Assembly: GCA_017882905.1 (NCBI GenBank)
Contig: JADGOO010000023.1
Coordinates: 1-45,578 of the forward strand
DNA length: 45,578 nt
DNA from: Acidimicrobiia bacterium
GTDB lineage: Bacteria; Actinomycetota; Acidimicrobiia; IMCC26256; PALSA-610
Direction of reading: 5' to 3'
Each line of letters begins with the position of its first letter. Position 1 is the stretch's first letter. The notes beneath the pieces were generated by a model, which ran no database searches, was not told where the DNA came from, and saw only the letters and a program-made list of their open reading frames with translations. Both the position numbers and the translations under genes were made by a program. Shown piece by piece: positions 7,620 through 15,196 of the stretch.

Positions 7620-8459
7620 GTGGACGAGCACAACGAGATCGGTCGTACGCGGGACGCACTCGTGCAGAGTGTGATGGCGCGGGGTCGCACGCTGCGCCGG
7701 CGGCGCTATGCCGTGCTGAGCGCGACGGCCCTCGCTGTGACCGCGCTCGTGGCGGGAGGCATCGCAGTCGCGGCGCATGACGATGGCGGCAAGGTGCGCG
7801 TCGACTCACCGGTATCGCCGTCGAGCGCCGGGCCCGTCGACTCGACCACGTCGACCACCACCACGACCCCGCCGGCAACGGATTCGACGACCGGGTCGGT
7901 CGTCACGCAGCCGAGCGGGCCGCCCGGCGCGTCGACGACGACGGACGATCGATGCCACAACTCCTACGACCCCGCATGCGGTCCGTTCCACTGGGCTCCG
8001 GTGCCGCAGTCGACGATCTCGGTCGTGTTCAGCCCGGCGCGTCCAGTGGTGGGTGACACCGTTACGATGATGGTGACGGTCGACGGACTGACGATGCTCG
8101 GTCCAAGCGGCGTACGGTGCGACAGCAACAGCCAGTTTCCCTTCGCGTTCGATGACGTGGGCTGCACCTGGACGTACCACTACTCGTTGTGCTTCCCGCC
8201 GCCACAAGATCCCCCGCGCTACGGGTTGTGGGATCCGCCGCCAGCATCGCCCCTGCACTGGGTCTGGTCGGTGCGCAGTGTCGTCACTGGCCCGATTCCG
8301 CCCTCGGGCAACGTGCCGTGGGACGTCGGTGTGGAGCTCGACTGCAGGGCAGACAGTCCCTACCAGCAGATTCCGGAGGCCTCGGGTGTACTGCACGTGG
8401 ATCCGGCGCCCTCGACGTCGACGTCGACGACGGCCACCACGACCACGACGACGGGATGA
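7620..8459 (+). CDS. Single-pass membrane protein, partner of ECF sigma factor
   Basis: A 279-residue protein. The first 30 residues are cytoplasmic and basic (ending TLRRRRYAV), followed by one membrane helix (about 31-52), a Thr/Ser/Pro linker, an extracytoplasmic domain of about 150 residues with six or so cysteines (RCHNSYDPACGPF, VRCDSNS, GCTWTYHYSLC, DCRADS), and a final Thr-rich tail. The start is GTG 7620, 1 nt after the sigma stop. The layout resembles an anti-sigma factor, but the cytoplasmic part is too short for a zinc anti-sigma domain and lacks the HxxxCxxC motif. It may sense an extracytoplasmic signal. No family name can be given. Confidence 0.75.
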   Translation: MDEHNEIGRTRDALVQSVMARGRTLRRRRYAVLSATALAVTALVAGGIAVAAHDDGGKVRVDSPVSPSSAGPVDSTTSTTTTTPPATDSTTGSVVTQPSGPPGASTTTDDRCHNSYDPACGPFHWAPVPQSTISVVFSPARPVVGDTVTMMVTVDGLTMLGPSGVRCDSNSQFPFAFDDVGCTWTYHYSLCFPPPQDPPRYGLWDPPPASPLHWVWSVRSVVTGPIPPSGNVPWDVGVELDCRADSPYQQIPEASGVLHVDPAPSTSTSTTATTTTTTG

Positions 8460-8469
8460 CGGTCGCTCG

Positions 8470-9273
8470 TCAGTCCTTGCGCAGTGACGCACTGAACGCG
8501 GCCATGCCGGCGAGGTACTGGTCGCAATGCGCGGTCTTGCCGACGACCATCTCCTTGGCGTCGAGGCCGCCGGGGAACACCGGCGGCACGTAGTACTCGA
8601 AGCCGTCGCCGGCGATCGCGTCGACGATCCCGGCCGCGCAATCGGCAGCCGGAACCTTGTCGATGTCGAAGAGCGCGGGTTCGTTGCCGGGCTGATCCCA
8701 GATCTCGGTGGCGATCGGACCGGGTAGCACGAGCTTCACGTCGACGCCGCTGCCTTCGAGATCGATGCGCATCGCCTCGGTCCACCCGGCCAACGCGAAC
8801 TTCGACGCGTTGTAGGCCGACTCGTTGGCGATCGGCACGCGGCCACCCATCGACGACACGTTCACGACGAGGCCGTGGCGGCGGGCGAGCATGCCCGGCA
8901 GCACCGCGAGCGTGAGATACGTGGGCGAGAGGAAGTTGACGCGCATCGTCTCTTCGACCTCGCCCGTGGTGATGCGCGCCAGCGGTACCCGCTTCGGGAT
9001 CGCGGCATTGTTCACGAGGATGTCAACGCCGCCCCAGTGCGACTCGACGTCGCGGGCGAGCGCCTCCGTGGCCGCGAGATCGCCCAGGTCGACAGCCCAC
9101 GCGTGGGCCTCGCCGCCTTGCGCCCGGCACTGCTCGACGACGGTGTCGAGGCGGTCACGGCGGCGAGCCACCACTCCGACGGTTGCGCCGCGCGCCGAGA
9201 GCTGCGGGGCGAGGGCGGCACCGATGCCCGACGAGGCGCCCGTCACGAGGATCTTGGCTCCGGAGATGTCCAC
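8470..9273 (-). CDS. Short-chain dehydrogenase/reductase
   Basis: A 267-residue classical SDR, an NAD(P)-dependent oxidoreductase. The cofactor motif TGASSGIG is at residues 11-18, NNAA near 89, and the catalytic Ser140, Tyr154 and Lys158 (YNASK) are in place. GTG 9273 is taken as the start because a TACGTT -10 element lies 7 nt upstream and the fold begins at once (VDISGAKILVTG); an upstream extension would cross the promoter. It is divergent from the KstR-like repressor, whose candidate box is 58 bp away. In KstR regulons SDRs often act on hydroxysteroids or hydroxyacyl-CoA, but the substrate here is inference. It converges on the sigma partner gene with a 10-nt gap. Confidence 0.88.
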   Translation of the reverse strand: MDISGAKILVTGASSGIGAALAPQLSARGATVGVVARRRDRLDTVVEQCRAQGGEAHAWAVDLGDLAATEALARDVESHWGGVDILVNNAAIPKRVPLARITTGEVEETMRVNFLSPTYLTLAVLPGMLARRHGLVVNVSSMGGRVPIANESAYNASKFALAGWTEAMRIDLEGSGVDVKLVLPGPIATEIWDQPGNEPALFDIDKVPAADCAAGIVDAIAGDGFEYYVPPVFPGGLDAKEMVVGKTAHCDQYLAGMAAFSASLRKD

Positions 9274-9280
9274 GGTCGGG

Positions 9281-9286
9281 AACGTA
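9281..9286 (-). promoter_or_regulatory. Leaderless -10 element of the SDR gene
   Basis: TACGTT on the minus strand, 7 nt before GTG 9273, with no Shine-Dalgarno sequence. It sets the start of the SDR. Confidence 0.55.
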
Positions 9287-9330
9287 GTGGGAAGGCGTTC
9301 TCGGCGCCCAGTTCGTCGGCGCGCCGGGAC

Positions 9331-9344
9331 TGGAACGTGTTTCA
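9331..9344. promoter_or_regulatory. KstR-type operator before the repressor gene
   Basis: TGGAACGTGTTTCA matches the published mycobacterial KstR consensus TnnAACnnGTTnnA at all eight defined positions. It abuts the ATG of the KstR-like gene, as expected for autorepression, and could also affect the divergent SDR. Confidence 0.7.
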
Positions 9345-9950
9345 ATGCAGTCGGTGAGCGACGGTGACGACGGCTCGGAGATCGGTGGCGCGCTGGCGCG
9401 CAGCCAAGCCGCGCGTCGCCGCCGCGTCCTCGACGCGACGCTCGAGCTCGCGCGCGTGGGCGGCTTCGATGCGGTGCAGATGCGCGATGTCGCCGCCGAG
9501 GCGAACGTGGCCGTCGGCACCGTGTACCGGTACTTCTCGTCGAAGGAGCGGCTGCTGCTCGAAGCGATGGCCGAGCAGCTCGAAGATCTGCGCCGCTACC
9601 TCGAGACGCACCCGCCGACCGGCGCGACGCCCGGCGAGCGCATCACCGCCGTACTGCGCCGCGCCGACTCGGCGCTCGCGCGCCAGCCCGACGTCACGAT
9701 GGCGATGGTGCGCGCGTACGGCGCCTGCCGCGACGAGAACGCCGAGGTGATCGAGCGGGTGAGCGCCACGATGGGCGCCATCGTCACCACCGCGATTGGC
9801 GCCGACGGCACCCGGGAGCGGCGGGTGGCCCGCATCCTCACCCAGGTGTGGCTGTCGTCGCTGATCGGCTGGGCCGGCGGCGTCGATCCGATCAGCCGCG
9901 TCGACGACGATCTGTGGCACACCGCCCGCATGCTCCTCGCCGAGGAATGA
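9345..9950 (+). CDS. kstR: TetR-family repressor, KstR-like
   Basis: A 201-residue TetR regulator. The N-terminal helix-turn-helix (RRRRVLDATLELARVGGFDAV through NVAVGTVYRYFSSKERLL) and parts of the ligand domain (RAYGACRDENAEV, RILTQVWLSSLIGW) resemble mycobacterial KstR as I recall it. KstR represses cholesterol catabolism genes and is released by a steroid acyl-CoA. A full match to the KstR consensus lies directly before the start codon, and a 7-of-8 match overlaps the promoter of the next gene, a FadD19-like ligase. Together these make a KstR-like role likely, though the true ligand could be another steroid or isoprenoid CoA ester. Start: ATG 9345. Confidence 0.82.
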   Translation: MQSVSDGDDGSEIGGALARSQAARRRRVLDATLELARVGGFDAVQMRDVAAEANVAVGTVYRYFSSKERLLLEAMAEQLEDLRRYLETHPPTGATPGERITAVLRRADSALARQPDVTMAMVRAYGACRDENAEVIERVSATMGAIVTTAIGADGTRERRVARILTQVWLSSLIGWAGGVDPISRVDDDLWHTARMLLAEE

Positions 9951-10056
9951 CCCGCGAACGTCGCACCGTCCGCGCCCCAGGGGTGCGAGCGCAGGCGAGC
10001 GGGGTGAAGAACGGCCCGCCCGAACGGGCAGGCTGCCTGGGGAGTCGCGAGGCCGC

Positions 10057-10070
10057 GAGAACGTGTTCTA
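10057..10070. promoter_or_regulatory. KstR-type operator over the fadD19-like promoter
   Basis: GAGAACGTGTTCTA matches TnnAACnnGTTnnA except for its first base. It overlaps the -10 element at 10069-10074, so a bound repressor would block the polymerase directly. Confidence 0.68.
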
Positions 10071-10074
10071 GTTT
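10069..10074 (+). promoter_or_regulatory. Leaderless -10 element of the fadD19-like gene
   Basis: TAGTTT, 7 nt before ATG 10082, no Shine-Dalgarno. It overlaps the KstR-type box. Confidence 0.6.
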
Positions 10075-10081
10075 TGCGGGG

Positions 10082-11713
10082 ATGGAACGGCACTTCCACT
10101 TCGCAGACCTGTTCGAGCTTGCCGCCGACAAGGTGCCCGATCGGATCGCCTACTACGACGAGCACCGGTCGATCACCTTCGGTGAGCTCGAGGTCCGGGC
10201 CAACCGGCTGGCTCACGCGCTGCTGGCCTCCGGGGTGAAGCCGCACCAGCACGTGGGCATCTACGCGATGAATCGCATTGAGTGGATCGAATCGATGTTC
10301 GCGATCTACAAGATCCGCTGCTCGATCGTGAACGTGAACTTCCGCTATGTCGAAGACGAGCTCCGCTACCTCTTCGACAACTCGGATCTGGTGGCGCTCG
10401 TCTACGAGTCGGAGTACGAGCCGCTCGTAGCCAAGGCGCGCGATGCGCAGCCGGCGCTGCGCACGCTCCTTCGCCTCGACGACGACTCGGGCGCCGATCA
10501 TCTGATTGCCGACGCCGTCTCCTACGAGAGCGCGCTCGCCGCACAGTCACCGGAGCGCGACTTCTCCGAGCGCAGCGACGACGACATCTACCTCCTCTAC
10601 ACCGGTGGCACCACCGGGATGCCGAAGGGTGTGCAGTGGCGGATGGAAGACGTGTTCTACGCGCTCGGCGGCGGCGTCGACGTGTTCACGAACGAGAAGG
10701 TCACGTCGCCGTACGCGCTCAGTGAGAAGATCGATCCGAGCGTGCCGCAGGGCATCGTGATGTTGCAGACCGCGCCGTTGATGCACGGCGCCGGGCAGTT
10801 CGGCGCGATGCGGGCCGCGTTCGAGGGCAACACCTCCGTGCTGATGCGCAAGTTCGACGCGCGCGAGTGCTGGCGGCTCATCAACGATCTGCGCGTGAAC
10901 GTGGTCGGCTTCATCGGCGACGCGATGGCGCGCCCGCTGGCCGACACGTACGAGGAGATGAAGGACGAGCTCGACCTCTCGTGCCTCTTCTCGTTCGGGA
11001 GCACGGCGGCCGTCTTCTCGCAATCGCTCAAGGACTACTTCCGCAAGATCCTGCCCGAGCACACGATGATGATGGACGCCATCGGGTCGAGCGAGACGGG
11101 CATGAACGGCTACCGCCTCGTGACCGCGGGCGACGACCAGAAGGAAGGCATCACCACCGTCAACGCGTCACTCGATTCGGTGGTGCTCGACGACGATCTG
11201 CGTCCGGTGGAGCCAGGGAGTGGAAAGATCGGCCGTGTCGCGCGCGGCGGCAACATCCCGCTCGGCTACTACAAGGATCCGCAGAAGACGGCGGAGACGT
11301 TCGTCGTCGACCCTGAAGGTCGGCGCTGGTCGATACCCGGCGACAACGCGCGCGTCGAGGCCGACGGTCGCATCACGCTGCTCGGCCGTGGATCGGTGTC
11401 GATCAACTCGGGCGGAGAGAAGATCTTTCCCGAAGAGGTCGAACAGGCCCTTAAGGCACATCCTGACGTGTTCGATGTTCTCGTCGTCGGCGTTCCCGAC
11501 GTTCGCTGGGGCGAACGTGTGTGCGCGCTCGTGCAACCTCGGGGCGACGCGCGTCCGAGCGTCGAAGACCTTGCGGCGGCTGCCCGTCAGCGCGTCGCCG
11601 GGTACAAGGTCCCACGCGAAGTGATCCTGGTCGACGAAGTACCGCGGCACGCGAACGGAAAGCCCGATTACCGCGCGGCCAAGGCGCAGGCTCTCGCTCG
11701 CACCAACGACTGA
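10082..11713 (+). CDS. fadD19: Steroid/fatty acyl-CoA ligase, FadD19-like
   Basis: A 543-residue AMP-forming acyl-CoA synthetase that activates a carboxylic acid through an acyl-adenylate to its CoA thioester. The P-loop is YTGGTTGMPKG (174-184). Long stretches resemble FadD19 of Mycobacterium and Rhodococcus as I recall it: VNVNFRYVEDELRYLFDNSD, SPERDFSERS, GDAMARPLADT, IGSSETG, LGRGSVSINSGGEK and the C-terminal GKPDYR with the catalytic Lys. FadD19 activates the C26 acid of sterol side chains, mainly branched ones. The ATG is 7 nt after TAGTTT, overlapped by a KstR-type box, which supports control by the adjacent repressor. A closely related ligase for other branched acids cannot be excluded. 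Confidence 0.85.
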   Translation: MERHFHFADLFELAADKVPDRIAYYDEHRSITFGELEVRANRLAHALLASGVKPHQHVGIYAMNRIEWIESMFAIYKIRCSIVNVNFRYVEDELRYLFDNSDLVALVYESEYEPLVAKARDAQPALRTLLRLDDDSGADHLIADAVSYESALAAQSPERDFSERSDDDIYLLYTGGTTGMPKGVQWRMEDVFYALGGGVDVFTNEKVTSPYALSEKIDPSVPQGIVMLQTAPLMHGAGQFGAMRAAFEGNTSVLMRKFDARECWRLINDLRVNVVGFIGDAMARPLADTYEEMKDELDLSCLFSFGSTAAVFSQSLKDYFRKILPEHTMMMDAIGSSETGMNGYRLVTAGDDQKEGITTVNASLDSVVLDDDLRPVEPGSGKIGRVARGGNIPLGYYKDPQKTAETFVVDPEGRRWSIPGDNARVEADGRITLLGRGSVSINSGGEKIFPEEVEQALKAHPDVFDVLVVGVPDVRWGERVCALVQPRGDARPSVEDLAAAARQRVAGYKVPREVILVDEVPRHANGKPDYRAAKAQALARTND

Positions 11714-11730
11714 CCAACATTCGCAGACCT

Positions 11731-11744
11731 GGTGCGACCGCACC
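11731..11744 (+). terminator. Candidate terminator hairpin after the fadD19-like gene
   Basis: GGTGC and GCACC pair around GACC, followed by CTTT, 18 nt after the stop codon. The stem is short and the T run weak. Confidence 0.35.
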
Positions 11745-11768
11745 CTTTCGCTCGCCAACGATCGTGTC

Positions 11769-11774
11769 TAGGGT
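11769..11774 (+). promoter_or_regulatory. Candidate -10 element of the glucosaminidase gene
   Basis: TAGGGT, about 90 nt before the coding start. It would put the RNA start near 11781, giving a structured leader. Confidence 0.4.
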
Positions 11775-11780
11775 GCGCGG

Positions 11781-11860
11781 CGCAGGTGGAGCAGGGGTTC
11801 TTTTGGTGAACCCTTAGAAGGTCGCGGCTCAAGCCGCCGCCACCGAGTCCGATAGAGGTG
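11781..11860 (+). ncRNA. Candidate c-di-AMP (ydaO/yuaA) riboswitch
   Basis: The leader shows several pieces in the order of the ydaO element: GGAGCAGGGG, then GGTGAACCC closing a hairpin with GGGTTC (11795-11817), a GCGGCTCAAGCCGC hairpin, and CACCGAGTCCGATAG, close to the usual CCGAATCCGTCAG. The common CTAACCTCG end is not evident and the element is short, so it may be a divergent version. In actinobacteria this class controls secreted cell-wall hydrolases, which is what follows. The assignment is by eye and should be tested with the Rfam RF00379 model. Confidence 0.48.
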
Positions 11861-11864
11861 TTGC

Positions 11865-13322
11865 ATGCTCCGCCACCTGACCCGCAATGGCCGGCGTGCG
11901 GTCGCCGCGCTGACTGTCACGACCCTCAGCGTCGCGCTCCCGATCGCGGCATTGCCGCTGCATGCTGCATCGCCGACGACGCAGACGCCAGTGATGGGTC
12001 CGAGCCTGCTCAGCGCCGCCCAGCTCGCCGCGTGGTATCACCACAACCACAGTGGGGCCGCGAACTTGCCTGCGTTGCACAACGACGTGCAGGCGCTCGC
12101 GCAGATCTTCATCGACGAGGGTCGCGCGTACAACGTGCGCGGCGACATCGCCTTCACGCAGTCGATGCTCGAGACCGGCTGGCTCTCGTTCCCGTCGAAT
12201 GGTCAGATCCCCGCAACGTTCAACAACTACGCGGGTCTCTTCGCGTTCAACAACCGCGCGCACGGAACGACGTGCGCGGCGGAGACGGCGCCCTCGCGGT
12301 GCTTCGCCACGCCGACGATCGGCGTGCAGTATCAGATCCAGCTGTTGCGCGGCTACGCCGATCCGGCCTCCGTCAACATGCCGATGCTGATCCGGCCGCC
12401 GAGCGGTCGTATCGGCATCGCGCCGTACTGGGAGCGCTTCGGCGGTCAGCAGAGCCCGCTCGTATGGGCGTCCGCGCCCAACTACGGCGCGTACATCCTC
12501 GGCATGTACGCCGGCGCGCTGTCGTACAACGGCTTCAACATGTCGTGCCTGCCCTTCTACACGGGTGGCTCGGGCCGCACCTCTGGTACCGGCTACTGGG
12601 TCATCGGCAGCAACGGTGCGGCATACGCCTACGGCACCGCGCCGAACTACGGCAACGTGGCGAACCTGCACCTGCGCGGCCCGATCGTCAGCGCAGAGTC
12701 GACGCCCGACCATCACGGGTACTGGATGCTCGGCTACGACGGCGGTGTGTTCAGCTTCGGTAGTGCCCGCTTCAAGGGCTCGCTCGGAGGCGTGGCGCTG
12801 TGGGCGCCCGTGAACGACTTCGCGGCGATGCCCGACGGGCAGGGCTACTGGCTGGCCGCGTACGACGGTGGCGTGTTCACCTTCGGAAGCGCGCGCTTCT
12901 TCGGTTCGCTCGGGGGCCAGCACCTGAAGACGAAGGTGGTCGGCATCGAGAGCACCCGCAGCGCGCAGGGCTACTGGTTGCTCGAACAGAACGGAACCGT
13001 GCACACGTTCGGCGACGCGCACCTGTACGGCACGCCGCCTTCGACCCGTCCGATGATCGAGCTGAAGCGGACCGTCAGCGGCCGTGGCTACTACACGCTG
13101 CGTGATGACGGCACGGTGTACGCCTTCGGTGACGCGCACCTCTACGGCAACGCGGCCGGGTGCGGCATGGGCGCGGCGTCGCACATGCTCGTAACGCCGA
13201 GCGGCGCGGGCTACTGGATCCTCATGCAGAGCGGTGCGGTGCTGTCGTTCGGCGACGCCCGCCCGCTCGGGATGCCGTCGCTCACGACGTCGGGCATCTC
13301 CGGCTTCGCACTACAGAACTAG
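11865..13322 (+). CDS. Secreted glucosaminidase-domain protein with six GYW repeats
   Basis: A 485-residue exported protein. It has an N-terminal signal peptide (basic MLRHLTRNGRR, hydrophobic core, likely cleavage after LPLHA). A GH73-like glucosaminidase domain spans about 50-225, with the probable catalytic Glu103 in QSMLETGW and a NNYAGLF segment. The C-terminal half has six repeats beginning GYW or GYY at residues 243, 285, 327, 369, 408 and 449, a period near 42, each containing DGxVxxFGxAxxxG. Such repeats probably form a beta-propeller that binds wall or surface glycans. The first half would cleave peptidoglycan. A candidate c-di-AMP riboswitch in the leader fits the wall role. ATG 11865 has AGAGG upstream. 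Confidence 0.85.
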   Translation: MLRHLTRNGRRAVAALTVTTLSVALPIAALPLHAASPTTQTPVMGPSLLSAAQLAAWYHHNHSGAANLPALHNDVQALAQIFIDEGRAYNVRGDIAFTQSMLETGWLSFPSNGQIPATFNNYAGLFAFNNRAHGTTCAAETAPSRCFATPTIGVQYQIQLLRGYADPASVNMPMLIRPPSGRIGIAPYWERFGGQQSPLVWASAPNYGAYILGMYAGALSYNGFNMSCLPFYTGGSGRTSGTGYWVIGSNGAAYAYGTAPNYGNVANLHLRGPIVSAESTPDHHGYWMLGYDGGVFSFGSARFKGSLGGVALWAPVNDFAAMPDGQGYWLAAYDGGVFTFGSARFFGSLGGQHLKTKVVGIESTRSAQGYWLLEQNGTVHTFGDAHLYGTPPSTRPMIELKRTVSGRGYYTLRDDGTVYAFGDAHLYGNAAGCGMGAASHMLVTPSGAGYWILMQSGAVLSFGDARPLGMPSLTTSGISGFALQN

Positions 13323-13344
13323 CAACCTCACCCGGACCTCGGGC

Positions 13345-13350
13345 TACCCT
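13345..13350 (+). promoter_or_regulatory. Candidate -10 element of the thiamine operon
   Basis: TACCCT just upstream of the TPP riboswitch, giving an RNA start near 13357. TATAGA at 13362 is an alternative. Confidence 0.35.
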
Positions 13351-13365
13351 CGCTGTGAACCTATA

Positions 13366-13456
13366 GACGGGGGAGCTCGGGGAGCCGGGCTGAGAGGGTG
13401 GCCGATCCGCCACCGACCCCTCGAACCTGCACCGGGTAATGCCGGCGAAGGGAGTG
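13366..13456 (+). ncRNA. TPP riboswitch (THI element)
   Basis: The conserved parts are all present in order: CTCGGGGAGCC, GGGCTGAGAGGG, a P3 extension (GGTGGC/GCCACC), CCCCTCGAACCTG, ACCGGGTAATGCCGGCG and AAGGGAG. CTGAGA and the GGTAATGCC-type loop are the pyrimidine- and pyrophosphate-sensing arms. The last helix strand, AAGGGAG (13448-13454), also serves as the Shine-Dalgarno sequence of thiN at GTG 13458, so ligand binding probably blocks translation initiation. It controls the four-gene thiamine operon that follows. Confidence 0.95.
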
Positions 13457-13457
13457 A

Positions 13458-14117
13458 GTGGTGGCACGGATCGTGCACGCGGTGGTGTTGAGCGCGGCAG
13501 CTGCGCCGTGCCGGCCCCGGAACCTTCCGCCCGTCGACATCGTGATCGCGGCCGACGCCGGGCTGCACGTCGCACTGGCGCTCGATTGGCCGGTCGATGT
13601 GATCGTGGGCGACCTCGACTCGGTGCGCCCCGAAGCGCTCGCGCGGGCAACCGAACGCGGCGCGCGCATCGAGGCGCACCCACGCGACAAGGACGCCACG
13701 GATCTCGAGCTCGCGCTCGACGCGGCTCGTGCCGAGGGCGCCACGCACGTGACCGTGCTCGACGGTCGCGCCGGACGTCTCGACCACCTGCTCGCGACGA
13801 TGTTGCTCCTCGCGCATCCCCGCTACGCGGGCCTCGACGTGCACGCCTACGTGGACGACGCGTTCGTCACGGTCGTGCCGGCGGCGGCGGCGCGTGAGCT
13901 TGCCGGCGAACCGGGCGACTTCGTGACGTTGCTGGCCGTCGGCGGGCCCGCGAGGGGCGTGCACACGAAGGGGTTGCGCTTCGCGCTCGATGGCGACGAC
14001 CTCGACGCGGTCACCACGCGAGGAGTGAGCAACGAGCTGGTTGCTCCACACGCATCGGTGTCGATCGAGTCGGGCTCGTTGCTCGTGGTGCAACCGGGTC
14101 GGGAGATGGCGCGATGA
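13458..14117 (+). CDS. thiN: Thiamine pyrophosphokinase
   Basis: A 219-residue thiamine pyrophosphokinase, which transfers pyrophosphate from ATP to thiamine to make TPP. Visible motifs are AADAG, the metal-binding GDLDS, the HPRDKDATDLELAL segment, and the GRAGRLDHLLA substrate loop. The C-terminal part is the small beta-sandwich domain of this family. GTG 13458 (or the GTG right after it) is the start, served by GGAG inside the riboswitch. It is first in an operon with a thiamine ABC transporter, so imported thiamine is at once trapped as the cofactor. The stop overlaps the next start by 4 nt. Confidence 0.92.
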   Translation: MVARIVHAVVLSAAAAPCRPRNLPPVDIVIAADAGLHVALALDWPVDVIVGDLDSVRPEALARATERGARIEAHPRDKDATDLELALDAARAEGATHVTVLDGRAGRLDHLLATMLLLAHPRYAGLDVHAYVDDAFVTVVPAAAARELAGEPGDFVTLLAVGGPARGVHTKGLRFALDGDDLDAVTTRGVSNELVAPHASVSIESGSLLVVQPGREMAR

Positions 14118-15196
14118 ACCTGCAGCGAGCGGTGGCGGTGCTCGTTGTTGCCGGTTCCGCCGCGGCCGCGTGCGGAAGCTCGGGCTCGTCGACCGCCACG
14201 ACCGCCACGACCACCACGAAGGGCACCACGGTCACCCTGCTCACGCACGACGCGTTCGCGGTGTCGAAGCCGGTCCTCGCCGCGTTCACGGCCGAGACCG
14301 GGATCAAGGTGCGCGTGCTGAAGAGCGGCGATGCGGGCACGATGGTGAACCAGGCGATCCTCACGCGCGACCATCCGCAAGCCGACGCGCTGTTCGGCGT
14401 CGACAACACCTTCCTGACGCGCGCCGTCGATGCGGGCCTCTTCGAGCGCCGCAGCTATCAGGGTGCGTCGGAGCTGCTGCCCGAGGCGCAGCGCGCGTTC
14501 GCGGCGTACTCGCACGACGTGCTGCCCATCGACTTCGGCGACGTGTGCCTCAACTACGACATCGACTGGTTCGCGAGGCACCAGGTTGCGCCGCCGAGCA
14601 CGCTCGCCGACCTCACGCGAGCGGCGTACAAGAACCTCACCGTCGTCGAGAACCCCGCGACTTCATCGCCCGGCTTCGCCTTCTTGCTGGCCACGATCGT
14701 GCGCTACGGCGAGAGCGGCTGGCAGCCCTACTGGCGTGCGCTGAAGTCAAACGGTGTGCTCGCGGTCGACAGCTGGGACACCGCCTACGACGGCGACTTC
14801 ACCGCGGGCGGCGCCAAGGGCACGCGTCCGATCGTGGTGTCGTACGCGTCGAGTCCGCCGGCCGACATCGTGTTCGCCAACCCGCCGAAGACGAAGTCGT
14901 CGGTTGGTGTCGTGCTCGACGGCTGCTTCCGCCAGTACGAGTTCGCCGGGGTGCTCGCGCACGCAGCACACGCCGCCGCCGCGCAACAGCTGGTGGAGTT
15001 CATGCTCTCGGCGCGCTTCCAAGGCGACATGCCGTTGCAGATGTTCGTCTGGCCGGTCCGCCGCGACGTCGCGCTCCCGAAGGTGTTCCAGACATCGGCC
15101 GAGCTCGCCCCGCACCCGCTCAGCGTGCCGCCCGCCGACATCACCCACGGCCGCGACGGTTGGATCGCCGCGTGGACGTCGATCGTCGCCGGTTGA
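14114..15196 (+). CDS. thiB: Thiamine ABC transporter, substrate-binding lipoprotein
   Basis: A 360-residue extracytoplasmic binding protein of the ThiB/iron-type family. A lipoprotein signal ends in the lipobox SAAAAC, followed by a Ser/Thr linker. The mature part begins with VTLLTHDAFAVSKPVLAAFT, typical of this family, and contains ALFGVDNTFLTRAVDAGLF, DFGDVCLNYD and VENPATSSPGFAFL. ATG 14114 overlaps the thiN stop (ATGA). Its place under a TPP riboswitch between thiN and a permease makes thiamine (or its phosphates) the likely ligand. Confidence 0.92.
   Translation: MNLQRAVAVLVVAGSAAAACGSSGSSTATTATTTTKGTTVTLLTHDAFAVSKPVLAAFTAETGIKVRVLKSGDAGTMVNQAILTRDHPQADALFGVDNTFLTRAVDAGLFERRSYQGASELLPEAQRAFAAYSHDVLPIDFGDVCLNYDIDWFARHQVAPPSTLADLTRAAYKNLTVVENPATSSPGFAFLLATIVRYGESGWQPYWRALKSNGVLAVDSWDTAYDGDFTAGGAKGTRPIVVSYASSPPADIVFANPPKTKSSVGVVLDGCFRQYEFAGVLAHAAHAAAAQQLVEFMLSARFQGDMPLQMFVWPVRRDVALPKVFQTSAELAPHPLSVPPADITHGRDGWIAAWTSIVAG

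Noticed and set aside
7620-8459. Calling the sigma partner a zinc anti-sigma factor
   Set aside because: The cytoplasmic part is only about 30 residues and has no HxxxCxxC motif.
9274-9345. Longer N-terminus for the SDR (start 9345)
   Set aside because: The extension is Arg/Pro-rich and would cover the -10 element and the KstR-type box; SDRs begin close to the Rossmann fold.
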